Source: Roseiarcus sp963765375 (lineage in GTDB: Bacteria; Pseudomonadota; Alphaproteobacteria; Rhizobiales; Beijerinckiaceae). From it: DNA of 64,000 nucleotides. The notes under the pieces are model-generated. The model did not search any database and was not told where the DNA came from. It saw nothing but the letters and a program-made list of their open reading frames with translations. Shown here in pieces: positions 1 to 9,115 of the stretch. A program made the translations under genes and the position numbers. The number at the start of each line of letters is the position of its first letter. Within the stretch, counting starts at the first letter, position 1. The stretch covers positions 310,001-374,000 of the forward strand of contig CAVXVZ010000003.1 of the NCBI GenBank assembly GCA_963765375.1, in the 5' to 3' direction.

Positions 1-1
1 C

Positions 2-1126
2 ATCATCGGCGCGGCGATCGAAGCGTTGTCGCCGAATGTTCCGGTCCTCGTTTTCGGCCGGCTCGCGGCTGGCTTCGGCGTTGGTGTCGCCGCCGTCGCG
101 GCCCCGCTCTACGCGGCGGAACTTGCGCCGGCTGCGCAGCGGGGGCGGTTCGTCTCGTCCTATCAGCTGGCGATCACGATCGGCATCTTTGTCGCCTATC
201 TCGTCGACGAGGCGCTCGCCGGCCCTGAGGGGTGGCGAGCCATGTTTGCGGTCTCCGCCGGCGTCGGCGTTCTCCTCGCGCTCGCGGTCCTCGTCGCTCT
301 CGAGTTCCCGCGCTGGCTGGTCAAGATCGGCCGTCCCGATGACGCCCGCGACAACCTCGTCGCTCTCGGCGCGACGGACGACGCCGACGCCCGGCTCGAA
401 GCGATCCGGGCGCAGTTGTCTGCTGAGCACGAAGCGACGTCGTGGCGCGACGTCTTCGCGCCGCGCTGGCGGACGCCGCTCAAAATCGGCCTCGGGCTTG
501 CGGTCCTGCAACAGATCACCGGCATCAACGCGATCATCTATTATTCGGACAACATCTTCGCCGCCGCCGGTTTCACGACGCCCGCGGCGCAGACCGCAGC
601 CACCACCTGGGCGATCGGCGCCGTCAACGTGCTTTCGACGTTCATCGCGATCGCCTTCATCGATCGTCTCGGCCGCCGTCCGCTCCTGATCGCCGGCCTC
701 ATCGGCATGGGGCTCAGCCTCGCCGCCGTCGGCTTCGCGTTTCGGCAATCGGAGGCAATGGGTGGCGGCGGGGGCGGGACCGGCGTGGTCACGCTGGTCG
801 CGCTCGTCGTGTTCATCATCTCGTTCGCCTTCTCGCTTGGCCCGGTGACATGGACAGTCATCAACGAGATCTATCCCGGCGACGTGCGCGGCCGCGCGGT
901 GGCGGTCGCGACCGCGGTCAACTGGGGCGCGGCGTTCCTGGTCAGTGAATTCTTTCTCACCGTCGTCGATGCGATCGGGCGCGCCAACACCTTCTGGATG
1001 TTCGCCGCCTTCTGCGCGCTCGGGCTCATCTGGGTTTATCTCGGCGTGCCAGAGACGCGGCAGCGTTCGCTGGAAGAAATCGAGGCGTCATGGAGCGCCG
1101 CGCCAGGCGCGGCGAGCAGGCCGTAG
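2..1126 (+). CDS. Sugar-porter MFS transporter, 5' end cut by window
   Basis: Major facilitator superfamily sugar porter (inner membrane, probable sugar:H+ symport). The frame is open to the first bases of the window, so the N-terminal helices (roughly the first 80-100 residues) lie outside; the internal TTG at 26 is not the real start. Family motifs are visible: the cytoplasmic PRWLVKIGRPDDA stretch after TM6, QQITGINAIIYYS in TM7, DRLGRRPLL between TM8 and TM9, and PETRQRSLEEIE at the end of TM12. The C-terminal half is complete. It converges on the RND permease gene with only about 25 bp between stop codons. The substrate cannot be told from sequence alone. Confidence 0.9.
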   Translation: MIGAAIEALSPNVPVLVFGRLAAGFGVGVAAVAAPLYAAELAPAAQRGRFVSSYQLAITIGIFVAYLVDEALAGPEGWRAMFAVSAGVGVLLALAVLVALEFPRWLVKIGRPDDARDNLVALGATDDADARLEAIRAQLSAEHEATSWRDVFAPRWRTPLKIGLGLAVLQQITGINAIIYYSDNIFAAAGFTTPAAQTAATTWAIGAVNVLSTFIAIAFIDRLGRRPLLIAGLIGMGLSLAAVGFAFRQSEAMGGGGGGTGVVTLVALVVFIISFAFSLGPVTWTVINEIYPGDVRGRAVAVATAVNWGAAFLVSEFFLTVVDAIGRANTFWMFAAFCALGLIWVYLGVPETRQRSLEEIEASWSAAPGAASRP

Positions 1127-1150
1127 CGGGGAAATGGCGCGGCGCGCGGT

Positions 1151-4100
1151 TCAGTGCGCGGCCTCCGTCTCCTCCTCATCCTCCACCACCTCGTCCCTGG
1201 CCAGATGCCCGAGCGCCTTCTCGCGCGCCATCAGCGCGGCGTGATCGCGCGCCAGGAAGGTGTAGACCGCGGGCGTCACGAAGAGGGTGAAGAGGGTGCC
1301 GATCGCCATGCCGGCGAAGATGGTGACGCCGATGGCGAAGCGGGACCGTGCGCCGGCGCCGGAGGCGAGGATGAGCGGGATCATGCCGACCACCATCGCC
1401 CCGGTCGTCATCAGGATGGGGCGCAGGCGCACCGCCGCGGCCTCCTCGATCGCGCTCCGCCGCGAGTGGCCGCGCGTCTCCTGCAGCCGGTTGGCGAAAT
1501 CGACCATCAGGATGCCGTGCTTGGAGATGAGGCCGATCAGCGTCACGAGACCGATCTGGGAATAGATGTTGATGCTGGCGAAGCCGAGGACGCCGCCGAT
1601 GTTGAGCGGCAAGAGCGCCCCGAACAGCGCCGTCGGCAGGGCGATAAGAATGATGAGCGGATCGCGGAAGCTTTCGTACTGCGCCGCCAGAACCAGGTAG
1701 ATGACGATCAGCGCGAACACGAAAACATAGACGAGTGCGTTGCCCTCCTGCTCGTACTGGCGCGAATCTCCCTGGAAGTCATAGGAGTAGCCTTCGGGAA
1801 AAATCTCCGCCGATTTCGCCTTGAGAAAGTCGAGCGCTTCGCCAAGGGTGCGGCCGGGGAAGGGCACGCCCGACAGGGTCGCGGAGTTGAGCTGCTGGAA
1901 GCTGGTCAGCGCGTTCGGCTGGACCTCTTCCGAAACGCTCGCCACCGCCGAAAGCGGCACGAGTTCGCCGTTGGTGGTCTTCAGTTGGTAGCGGGTGAGC
2001 CAATCGGGCGTCAGCCGGAACTCGCGCGGCGCCTGGGGAATGACCTGATAGCTGCGGCCATAGAGGCTGAACAGATTGACGTAGTTGCCGCCCAGCATCG
2101 TCGCCAGCGCCGTTCCGACGTCGGCCATGTTGACGCCGATCCGGTTGGCCTTGTCGGCGTCGACCTTGAACACGTATTGCGGGGTGTCGAACTTGAGGTC
2201 CACGTCCGTGAACAGGAAGAGGCCGCTTTCCCGCGCCGCCTGCTGCATCTTGAGCGCGACATCGGCGAGGGTTGGGTAGTCGCCGGTGGTTCTGATGACA
2301 AACTGCATCGGCGCGCCGCCGGTCGAACCGGGCAGGGCGGGGGGCGAGAACGCTTGCACCTGCGCCTGCGGCACGGCGAGGAACTTCGGTCCAAGCTCGG
2401 TCAGCACCTGCTTCTGGCTCTTGGTCCGCTCGTCCCACGGCTTGAGAAGGAAGCCGACGAAGGCGTTGCGGACGCTGGGGAAGCCGTTGATGGTGAACAC
2501 GTTCGAGATTTCGGGAATCTGCTTGATCTCCGAGAACAGGCGGGCGGTCGCCTGTTCGGTGTAGTCGAGGTTGCCGACCTGAGGCGTCTTGACCAGCGAC
2601 AAGAGAATGCCCTGGTCCTCCTCGGGAGCGAGCTCGCGCGGGGTCGTCATGTACATGACGCCTGTCAGCGCCAGCACGCCGATGAGGATGAGGATAGTCA
2701 GCGCCCGGAAATTGAGGGTGCTGTGGAGGCGGCGCTTGTAGGCGCGCCGAAGCGCGAGGAACGAACGGTCGAGCGTCCGGGCGAACCAGCTCTCGCTCTT
2801 TTCGTGGCGCAGGAGCTTCGAGCACATCATCGGCGACAACGTGAGCGCGATGAAGCCGGAGACGATGACGGCGCCGGCGAGGGTGAAGGCGAATTCGCGA
2901 AAGAGGACGCCGGTGACCCCCGAGACGAACCCGATCGGCGCGTAGACCGCGGCGAGCGTGATCGTCATCGCGATGATCGGAAGCGCGATCTCGTGCGCGC
3001 CCCTTATCGCCGCGTCGAACGGCGTCATCCCCTCCTCGATGTGGCGGTGAATGTTCTCGACCACCACGATCGCGTCGTCGACGACGAGGCCGATGCCGAG
3101 CACGAGCGCGAGCAGCGTCAAGAGGTTGATCGAATAGCCGAGCGCCATCAGCGCGATCATCACCCCGACCAGCGACAGCGGAATGGTGACGATCGGAATG
3201 AAAGTCGAACGCAGATTGCCGAGAAAGAGGAAAATCACGACAATGACGATCGCCGCCGCCTCGATGAGGGTCTTGGCGACCTCGTAGATCGAGGCCCGGA
3301 TGAAGGTCGTCGAATCATAGGCGATGGTCGCCCTCAAGCCCGCCGGCAACTGGCTCTGGATGCTCGGCATGATCGCGCGCACGCCGTCGATCACGGACAG
3401 CGGATTGGCCTCCGGCGTGCCATAGATGCCGACGAAAACCGCCTTGAGCCCATCGAAGACCGATGAGCTGTCGACCCCCTGGGGCCCAAGCTCGATTTTT
3501 GCGACGTCGCCGAGGCGCACGAGCGCGTCGCCGTGGGCGGCGATCACGAGCTTGCCGAACGCCTTGGCGCTGTCGAGCGAGGTCAGCGCATTGACGCTGA
3601 TCTGGGTATAGTCGCTTTTGACCTCGCCGGCCGCGGTGGTGAAGTTGTTGGCGGCGAGCGCGGCGCGCACGTCGTTCGCGGTCACGCCGAGCGACGCCAT
3701 CCGGGTCGGGTCGAGCCAGATGCGCATCGCGAAGGTCTCCCCGCCGAGGATCTGCGCGTTGGCGACCCCGTCGACGGTCTGCAGGCGCGGCTGGACGATG
3801 CGGGTCAGGTAGTCGGTGATCTGGGAGGCGGTCATCACGTCCGAATTGAACGACAGGTACATCAGCGCGTAGCCCTGGCCGGTCTGCTTGACCACGACCG
3901 GATCGTTGGCGTCGCGCGGGAGGAGCCCGCGCACCTGGTTGACCTTGGAGAGCGTGTCGGCCATCGCCCGGTCCGGGTTGGCGTCGAGACGCAGATTGAG
4001 GGTGATGGTCGAGACGTTCTGCTGCGAGGTCGAGACGAGCGTGTCGATGCCCTCGGAGCTGGCCACCGCCTGCTCGATCGGCGTGGTGATGAAGCCCTTG

Positions 4101-4279
4101 ATCACGTCAGCCGCGGCGCCCGGATAGGTCGTGGTGATGGTGATCGTGGTGTTCGAGGTCTCGGGGAACTGCCGCACCTGCAGCCTCAGGGCGGCCATGC
4201 CGCCGATCAGGAGGATGAGCAGGCTGACCACGCTCGCCAGCACCGGCCGGCGGATGAAGAGATCGGTGAAGGCGTTCAT
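1151..4279 (-). CDS. RND efflux permease, AcrB/MexB (HAE1) type
   Basis: Inner-membrane proton-driven multidrug exporter subunit, 1042 residues, which is the normal family length. It starts MNAFTDLFIRRPVLA, typical of RND pumps, and has two halves each with one TM plus a large periplasmic loop plus five TM. The proton-relay pair Asp-Asp is present in TM4 (GLVVDDAIVVVEN, about residue 400) and the conserved FLFLGNLRSTFIPIV stretch precedes it. It lies 10 bp downstream of the adaptor gene on the same strand, so the two form an operon. No outer-membrane TolC-type channel gene is seen nearby. The substrate range is unknown. Confidence 0.95.
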   Translation of the reverse strand: MNAFTDLFIRRPVLASVVSLLILLIGGMAALRLQVRQFPETSNTTITITTTYPGAAADVIKGFITTPIEQAVASSEGIDTLVSTSQQNVSTITLNLRLDANPDRAMADTLSKVNQVRGLLPRDANDPVVVKQTGQGYALMYLSFNSDVMTASQITDYLTRIVQPRLQTVDGVANAQILGGETFAMRIWLDPTRMASLGVTANDVRAALAANNFTTAAGEVKSDYTQISVNALTSLDSAKAFGKLVIAAHGDALVRLGDVAKIELGPQGVDSSSVFDGLKAVFVGIYGTPEANPLSVIDGVRAIMPSIQSQLPAGLRATIAYDSTTFIRASIYEVAKTLIEAAAIVIVVIFLFLGNLRSTFIPIVTIPLSLVGVMIALMALGYSINLLTLLALVLGIGLVVDDAIVVVENIHRHIEEGMTPFDAAIRGAHEIALPIIAMTITLAAVYAPIGFVSGVTGVLFREFAFTLAGAVIVSGFIALTLSPMMCSKLLRHEKSESWFARTLDRSFLALRRAYKRRLHSTLNFRALTILILIGVLALTGVMYMTTPRELAPEEDQGILLSLVKTPQVGNLDYTEQATARLFSEIKQIPEISNVFTINGFPSVRNAFVGFLLKPWDERTKSQKQVLTELGPKFLAVPQAQVQAFSPPALPGSTGGAPMQFVIRTTGDYPTLADVALKMQQAARESGLFLFTDVDLKFDTPQYVFKVDADKANRIGVNMADVGTALATMLGGNYVNLFSLYGRSYQVIPQAPREFRLTPDWLTRYQLKTTNGELVPLSAVASVSEEVQPNALTSFQQLNSATLSGVPFPGRTLGEALDFLKAKSAEIFPEGYSYDFQGDSRQYEQEGNALVYVFVFALIVIYLVLAAQYESFRDPLIILIALPTALFGALLPLNIGGVLGFASINIYSQIGLVTLIGLISKHGILMVDFANRLQETRGHSRRSAIEEAAAVRLRPILMTTGAMVVGMIPLILASGAGARSRFAIGVTIFAGMAIGTLFTLFVTPAVYTFLARDHAALMAREKALGHLARDEVVEDEEETEAAH

Positions 4280-4289
4280 CGGCTTTCCG

Positions 4290-5618
4290 TCACGGCCGGG
4301 GCGTTTCCGCCGGGCTCGGAAGCGCGGGCGTTTGGTCGAGCGTGACCGGCGAAGAGGCCTGGAGCTTGATCTGGCCGGCGGTCACCACGCGCTCGCCCGC
4401 CCGCAAGCCGTCCTCGATCGCAATCCTCTCGCCGCGCGCCGGGCCGACGCGAACCAGGCGCCGCTCGACGATGAGGCCGCTCGAGCCGCCGCTGTCGGCT
4501 GTGCCGCCCTGCTCGCGCGCATGGGGCGCCGCGGTGACGACAAAGACGTCGTCGCCGTAGAGGCTGTAGACGATCGCGGTGCGCGGAAGCGTCAAGACCG
4601 CGGCCGGTTCGCCCGTCGTGACGGTCAGATTGGCGAACATGCCGGGCAAGAGCTTGCGGTCGGGATTGGCGAACACGGCGCGGGCGGTGACGTTGCGCGA
4701 TTCGGCGCTGACCCGTGCGTCGATCGCCTCGATCTTGCCCTCGAACCTGCGGCCGGGGATGGCGTCGACCGTCATCTTGACCGCCTGACCTGTGGCCAGG
4801 GTGCTGAGCGCTTCCTCGGGAACGGGAAAGTCGGCGTAGATCGGATCGAGCTGCTGGAGCGTCACCAGGCTCGCCCCGACCGCGACATATTGCCCGATAT
4901 CGACGTTGCGCAGGCCGAGCCTGCCGGCGAAGGGGGCCCTGATCGCCTTCTGGGCGATGACGGCGCGCGTGCGTTCGACGGTCGCGGCGGCGGAATCGCG
5001 CGTGGCGAGCGCCGTATCGACAGTCGATTGGGGGGTGTTGCCCTGGACGACGAGCGTTTTCTGGCGCGCAAGCGTCGCCTCGGCGTTCTTGAGTTGCGCG
5101 AGGCCGCTCGCGAGGTCGGCCTGCTCGACCGAATCATCGATGTTGATGAGGAGCGCGCCGGCTTCGACGTCGTCGCCCGACTCGAAATGCTTGGCGGTCA
5201 CGACGCCCGCCGCCTGCGGCGCGACGATCACGCCCTGATAGGCGCGTAATGTTCCGATCGCCGTGAGCTCAGGCGGCCATTTCTCGGCCTTTACCGCCTC
5301 GGCGGTCACCGTCGTCGGCTTCGGCGCGAAGGCGGCGGTGATGAACCCCTTGACCATCACCGGCTTGATGATGAACTGGAAATAGGCGAGCCCGCCGGTC
5401 AACGCGACGAGGAGCGCCAGCGCGACCAGAAACACGACCGGCCGCCGAGCCCTGAGCGGCAGACGGCGGATGATGAGGAGTGCGGCGAAAACGGCGGCGG
5501 CCGCGCCGAAGGCAAGCGGGGGAAAGGGAGCGTGCACGAGGCCGAACTGCGCCGCCGCGCCGAGCGCCGCGAGCGCTAGCGCAAGCAGAAACAACAGCCA
5601 GTTGGTAAACCGCCTCAT
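4290..5618 (-). CDS. RND periplasmic adaptor (MFP/HlyD family) with extra N-terminal membrane region
   Basis: Membrane-fusion protein linking the RND permease to an outer-membrane channel, 442 residues. The biotinyl-lipoyl halves (GTLRAYQGVIVAPQAAG and RAPFAGRLGLRNVDIGQ) flank a helical hairpin of about 65 residues, followed by beta-barrel and membrane-proximal domains. Odd point: before the usual start of such adaptors (the GGLAYFQFIIKPVM segment near residue 85) there are about 75 extra residues with two further hydrophobic stretches. The ATG at 5618 has an AAGG ribosome-binding site close upstream, which supports the long form. A GTG start just before the last hydrophobic segment (VFLVALALL) would give a conventional adaptor and cannot be excluded. 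Confidence 0.9.
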   Translation of the reverse strand: MRRFTNWLLFLLALALAALGAAAQFGLVHAPFPPLAFGAAAAVFAALLIIRRLPLRARRPVVFLVALALLVALTGGLAYFQFIIKPVMVKGFITAAFAPKPTTVTAEAVKAEKWPPELTAIGTLRAYQGVIVAPQAAGVVTAKHFESGDDVEAGALLINIDDSVEQADLASGLAQLKNAEATLARQKTLVVQGNTPQSTVDTALATRDSAAATVERTRAVIAQKAIRAPFAGRLGLRNVDIGQYVAVGASLVTLQQLDPIYADFPVPEEALSTLATGQAVKMTVDAIPGRRFEGKIEAIDARVSAESRNVTARAVFANPDRKLLPGMFANLTVTTGEPAAVLTLPRTAIVYSLYGDDVFVVTAAPHAREQGGTADSGGSSGLIVERRLVRVGPARGERIAIEDGLRAGERVVTAGQIKLQASSPVTLDQTPALPSPAETPRP

Positions 5619-5799
5619 CGGTCGCCTTCGGTTCGGGCAGGGTTCTCACCGGCCTTTTGCAACATTTCGCCAGAGAATGAAATGATCGCCGCGCCGGCTC
5701 ATGGTTCGGAGCGACAGCGCCCTCTCGCCAGCGCCGGCCCGCGCCTTTATGGTTGGAAAGCGGCCGCAAAGGGGCGGCCTGATTCGGGAGAATGACGCC

Positions 5800-6042
5800 A
5801 TGATCAAGACGCTCGCCCTCGCCCTCGCCCTCGGCGTCGCCGGGGCGCCGGCGCTCGCCTACGCCGATGACGCCTGCATGACCCAGGCGATGGACAAGAA
5901 GCTGGCGGGCGCCGCCAAGACCAGCTTCATGACGAAATGCGAAAGAACCTCCTGCGAGGGCCAGGCCAAGGACAAGAACCTGCACGGCGCGGCGATGACC
6001 TCGTTCGTCAAGAAGTGCACGAAAGACGCCATGACGATGTGA
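5800..6042 (+). CDS. PsiF-like small secreted protein
   Basis: 80-residue protein with a signal peptide (MIKTLALALALGVAGAPALAYA) and two PsiF-type repeats: one around QAMDKKLAGAAKTSFMTKC and one around QAKDKNLHGAAMTSFVKKC, each bounded by cysteines. PsiF family members are periplasmic phosphate-starvation-induced proteins of unknown function in E. coli. The ATG at 5800 was chosen over the longer open frame because it gives a clean signal peptide and follows a GGGAG site. No Pho box was recognised upstream. Confidence 0.8.
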   Translation: MIKTLALALALGVAGAPALAYADDACMTQAMDKKLAGAAKTSFMTKCERTSCEGQAKDKNLHGAAMTSFVKKCTKDAMTM

Positions 6043-6069
6043 GTCGAAAGACTCGCGCTCCCTGCGTCG

Positions 6070-6509
6070 CTACTCCGGCAGGAAGCCTTCGTCGATCGCC
6101 CCGGCGAACGACCAAGGACATCGGCCGGGGAAATGGTCTTCACCGAGATCGGTCTCGATCGCCGCCTTGCGGCGCGCGTAACGGTAGGCTTGCGCCGTGA
6201 CGTCGTCGAGTACCGACTTCAGGCTCGGATTGTCGGCGATGAGGTCGGAATCTCGTCGCGGGCGTTGGCGATCGACAGGCGCCAGGAATTGCCGCGGCCT
6301 TTCGGGTGGAAGCGCCACTTCAACAGATGCAGGAGGAGGACTGCGAGACGGCTGACGAGTTCGCGTTTCTCGGTCTTGCCCAGGCTCTCGATCTCCTCGG
6401 CGATGAGGTCGAGATCGGCCTCGGCGGTTCGGCGTTGGCGCAGCAGCGCCGCCTGTTCGAGGCTCCAGGCGTAGAAATCCCGGTCGCGGCGTGAAGGCTT
6501 GACGGGCAT
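6070..6509 (-). pseudogene. DUF29 family protein, frameshifted as read
   Basis: DUF29 proteins are small (about 140-150 aa) helical proteins of unknown function common in alphaproteobacteria and cyanobacteria. The N-terminal part (MPVKPSRRDRDFYAWSLEQ, AEEIESLGKTEKRELVSRL, LKWRFHPKGRGNSWRLSI) runs from 6509 to about 6250. The C-terminal part (LIADNPSLKSVLDDVTAQAY, DHFPGRCPWSFAGAIDEGF) continues in another frame to 6070. Joining them at about 6250 with one extra base gives about 146 aa, the normal family length. The break is either a real frameshift or a lost base in the sequence. Confidence 0.75.
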
Positions 6510-6615
6510 GGGCAATACTAACCCGTCCCACCGGGCAAGTCGACGCGCGGCCATTGCCTTGGCCCGGCAGTTCGGCGAGGGTCGTGCAAACCCGCCCGCG
6601 ACCTGGAGCTGCGTA

Positions 6616-7815
6616 ATGAACCGGCGAATGCTTGCCCTCTGCCTCCTTTTGGCCTTCGCCGCCGCCGCGCCGGTCGCGCGCGGGGCCGAGAGCTTCACGA
6701 TCGGGGTGATGAACGACCAGTCGGGCCCTTACGCCGATCTCGCCGGGCCGGGCTCGGTCGAAATGGCGCGGATGGCGATCGAGGATTTCGGCGGCTCGGT
6801 GCTCGGCAAGCCGATCGAGCTTCTGGTCGCCGATCACCAGAACAAGGTCGACGTCGGCCTCGCGATCGCGCGGCAATGGTACGACGAGCGTGGCGTGAGG
6901 GCGATCTTCGACATCACCAATTCGGGCGTGGCGCTGGCGATCCAGGATCTCGCCAAGGCCCGCGACCGGATTGTCATCTTCGACTCGGCCTCATCGTCCG
7001 ACCTGACCGCCAAGGCGTGCTCGCCGAATGGCGTCCAGTGGAACGCCGACAACTGGTCGAACGGGGTTGCGCTGATGCGCCTCCTGATCCAGCAGAAGCT
7101 CGACAGCTTCTTCTTCATCACCGCCGACTACGCCTTCGGCGCTTCGCTCGAGGCGGACGCGCGCGACGCGATCGCCAAGGCCGGCGGAACGGTGGTCGGC
7201 GCGGTGCGCTCGCCGCTCAACACCGCCGATTTCAGCTCTTTCCTGATCGCCGCCCAGGCCTCGAAGGCGAAGGTCGTCGTGTTCGCCATCACCGGCGCTG
7301 ATCTTTCCAACGCGCTCAAACAGGCCAATGAGTACAATCTCGCGCCGGCGCAATATCTGGCGACGCCGATCACCTACCTCAGCGACGTCAATGCGCTCGG
7401 CCTCGACGTCGCCCACGGCCTCACTTTCATGCAGTCCTGGTATTGGGATTTGAACGATGAAACCCGCGCATTCGCCAAGCGCTTCTTCGCCAAGCGCGGG
7501 CGGATGCCAAACGACAACCAGGTCGCGCTCTATTCCTCCGTGCGCCACTATCTCGAGGCGGTCGCCAAGGCGGGAACAGACGACGCCGGCGCGGTGATGA
7601 AGGCGATGCGCGCAGCGCCGCTCCACGACATCTTCACTGACCAGGGAACGATACGCCCCGACGGACGGGTGCTCTACGACCGGTACCTCATGAAGGTGAA
7701 AACGCCGGCGGAATCGAAATACCCCTGGGACTACCTCTCGGTCGTCGCCAGGATTCCGGCCGCCGACGCGTTCCGGCCGCCGGGCGCGGGCGGCTGCACG
7801 CTGGCGGGGCCGTGA
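6616..7815 (+). CDS. ABC transporter substrate-binding protein, branched-chain amino acid (LivK) type
   Basis: Periplasmic binding protein of the Peripla_BP_6 family, 399 residues, with a signal peptide (MNRRMLALCLLLAFAAAAPV, cleavage near RGAES). The start of the mature protein, FTIGVMNDQSGPYADLAGPG, is typical of leucine/amide-binding proteins. The ATG at 6616 has a GGAG site 7 bases upstream; the longer open frame reads back over the opposite-strand DUF29 gene. No permease or ATPase genes adjoin it, so it must work with a transporter encoded elsewhere or serve as a sensor/scavenger. In methylotrophs and rhizobia such orphans may bind amides, urea or aromatic acids; the ligand is not predictable here. 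Confidence 0.88.
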   Translation: MNRRMLALCLLLAFAAAAPVARGAESFTIGVMNDQSGPYADLAGPGSVEMARMAIEDFGGSVLGKPIELLVADHQNKVDVGLAIARQWYDERGVRAIFDITNSGVALAIQDLAKARDRIVIFDSASSSDLTAKACSPNGVQWNADNWSNGVALMRLLIQQKLDSFFFITADYAFGASLEADARDAIAKAGGTVVGAVRSPLNTADFSSFLIAAQASKAKVVVFAITGADLSNALKQANEYNLAPAQYLATPITYLSDVNALGLDVAHGLTFMQSWYWDLNDETRAFAKRFFAKRGRMPNDNQVALYSSVRHYLEAVAKAGTDDAGAVMKAMRAAPLHDIFTDQGTIRPDGRVLYDRYLMKVKTPAESKYPWDYLSVVARIPAADAFRPPGAGGCTLAGP

Positions 7816-8027
7816 GCCAACCGCCCTGCGCCGGCAAGGCAGCCGCGCCGTGTCGCGAGCCAGCGTCGATATCCGCCGCGGTGATCAAAAGGCGACGCAC
7901 GCCTGGGCTTCAAATTTGCGTTGGTCGAGCGATCGCCGGAGGCTGGCCCCCGGCGCGGCCATTGTGCAATGCTGGCCGGGCAACGAATTTAGGGGGCTTG
8001 GATGGAACGCTTTGGGGCATCTGAACA

Positions 8028-8828
8028 ATGACCGCTGTTATCGACCGCCGCAGCGTTTTGGCCGGAATCGCGGTCCTGCTTGGGGGTTGTTCGACCCAAG
8101 GCGGGATTCCGCTCGGGGCCGGCTTCTATCCCTTCCGGAACGCGGTCGCCTACGGCCCGATCAACGACCATGGGCACGAGATCCCCGCGCTCGACCTCAC
8201 CCGGATCGATCCGAGCCTGCTTCGCCAGCAGGTCGCCTTCGCCGGCCCCTACCGGCCGGGAACGATCGTCGTCAACATCGCCGAGCGGCGGCTCTATCTG
8301 GTCGAGCCCGGCGGGACCGCAATGCGCTACGCGGTCGGCGTCGGGCGCGAGGAAGCGCTCAATTTTCGCGGCTCGGCGGTCATCGCCCGCAAGGCCGAAT
8401 GGCCGCACTGGACGCCGACCTCAGACATGATTCACCGAATGCCGATCTATGCCCATTACGCGAGCGGGCTGCCGGGCGGCATCGGCAATCCGCTGGGGGC
8501 GCGGGCGCTCTATCTCTATCGCGGTAACCAGGACACCGACTTCCGGCTGCATGGAACCAACGAACCGGACTCAATTGGAACCAAGGTGTCGAGCGGCTGC
8601 ATTCGCCTGTTCAACCACGACATCATCGATCTCTACAACCGCGTGCCGGTCGGCTCCCCGGTCGTCGTGCTGCAGGAAGGCGATCAGATGCGCGCCGACG
8701 CCGGGCCGGCGGCCGGCGGCTACTACGATCCGTACGGACCGGAGCCGTCCGAAGCCTATGGCTATGGCGGACCGCCCGGTCCTTACCCCGGCGCCCACTA
8801 TGAGCCGCCGCCTTACGGGCAGTGGTAG
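8028..8828 (+). CDS. L,D-transpeptidase (YkuD/ErfK) with Gly/Pro/Tyr-rich tail
   Basis: Peptidoglycan L,D-transpeptidase, 266 residues. The YkuD catalytic block is intact: FRLHGTNEPDSIGTKVSSGC with the active-site Cys in SSGCIRLFNHD. The N-terminus MTAVIDRRSVLAGIAVLLGG followed by CSTQ resembles both a twin-arginine start (DRRSVL) and a lipobox (LGGC), so an anchored periplasmic location is likely. The last 45 residues or so are low-complexity (GGYYDPYGPEPSEAYGYGG and similar). A paralogue lies at 28367-28990. These enzymes form 3-3 cross-links or attach proteins to peptidoglycan in Rhizobiales. Confidence 0.9.
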   Translation: MTAVIDRRSVLAGIAVLLGGCSTQGGIPLGAGFYPFRNAVAYGPINDHGHEIPALDLTRIDPSLLRQQVAFAGPYRPGTIVVNIAERRLYLVEPGGTAMRYAVGVGREEALNFRGSAVIARKAEWPHWTPTSDMIHRMPIYAHYASGLPGGIGNPLGARALYLYRGNQDTDFRLHGTNEPDSIGTKVSSGCIRLFNHDIIDLYNRVPVGSPVVVLQEGDQMRADAGPAAGGYYDPYGPEPSEAYGYGGPPGPYPGAHYEPPPYGQW

Positions 8829-8930
8829 CAACTCCTGCTTTCCAGCCTCGGAGGTCGCGACTGCCGGCTAATGGCAAGTCGGTGTCCGGCGACGCTCATC
8901 GCAGCCTTTCGTGGGCGATGAGAGCTAGAC

Positions 8931-8971
8931 TTGACAAATTCAGAAAACTGTGTTACAGTATGTCTGAAATT
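8931..8971 (+). promoter_or_regulatory. Orphan sigma70-like promoter with overlapping inverted repeat
   Basis: TTGACA (8931-8936), 17 bp spacer, TACAGT (8954-8959). The spacer and -10 contain nested inverted repeats: outer arms TTCAGA (8939-8944) and TCTGAA (8963-8968), inner arms ACTGT (8947-8951) and ACAGT (8955-8959). This is the layout of a repressor operator of TetR type placed over a promoter. No open reading frame follows on the plus strand, so it may be the remains of a deleted operon. Confidence 0.55.
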
Positions 8972-9115
8972 CGCTAGATCGCCACGGCCCGCGATTGGAG
9001 GCGCTGCGGGCGAGTTCGGTTTTCGCCTCGAACTCGGAGCTTGCGAAAGATCGGGTGCCGACCAAGGAGCAGTGATAGTTTAACTTATTGAAAAGTATGG
9101 ATTATGCAACGGGGA

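Noticed and set aside
1154..3466. Very long plus-strand open frame (770 codons) antisense to the RND permease gene
   Set aside because: It is a high-GC shadow of the real minus-strand gene: Arg/Asp/Glu/His-biased composition, no domain, no ribosome-binding site, while the opposite strand encodes a full AcrB-type protein.
6499..6615. Extended start of the binding-protein gene at 6499
   Set aside because: The extension runs over the start of the opposite-strand DUF29 gene and would bury the signal peptide; ATG 6616 has a proper ribosome-binding site.
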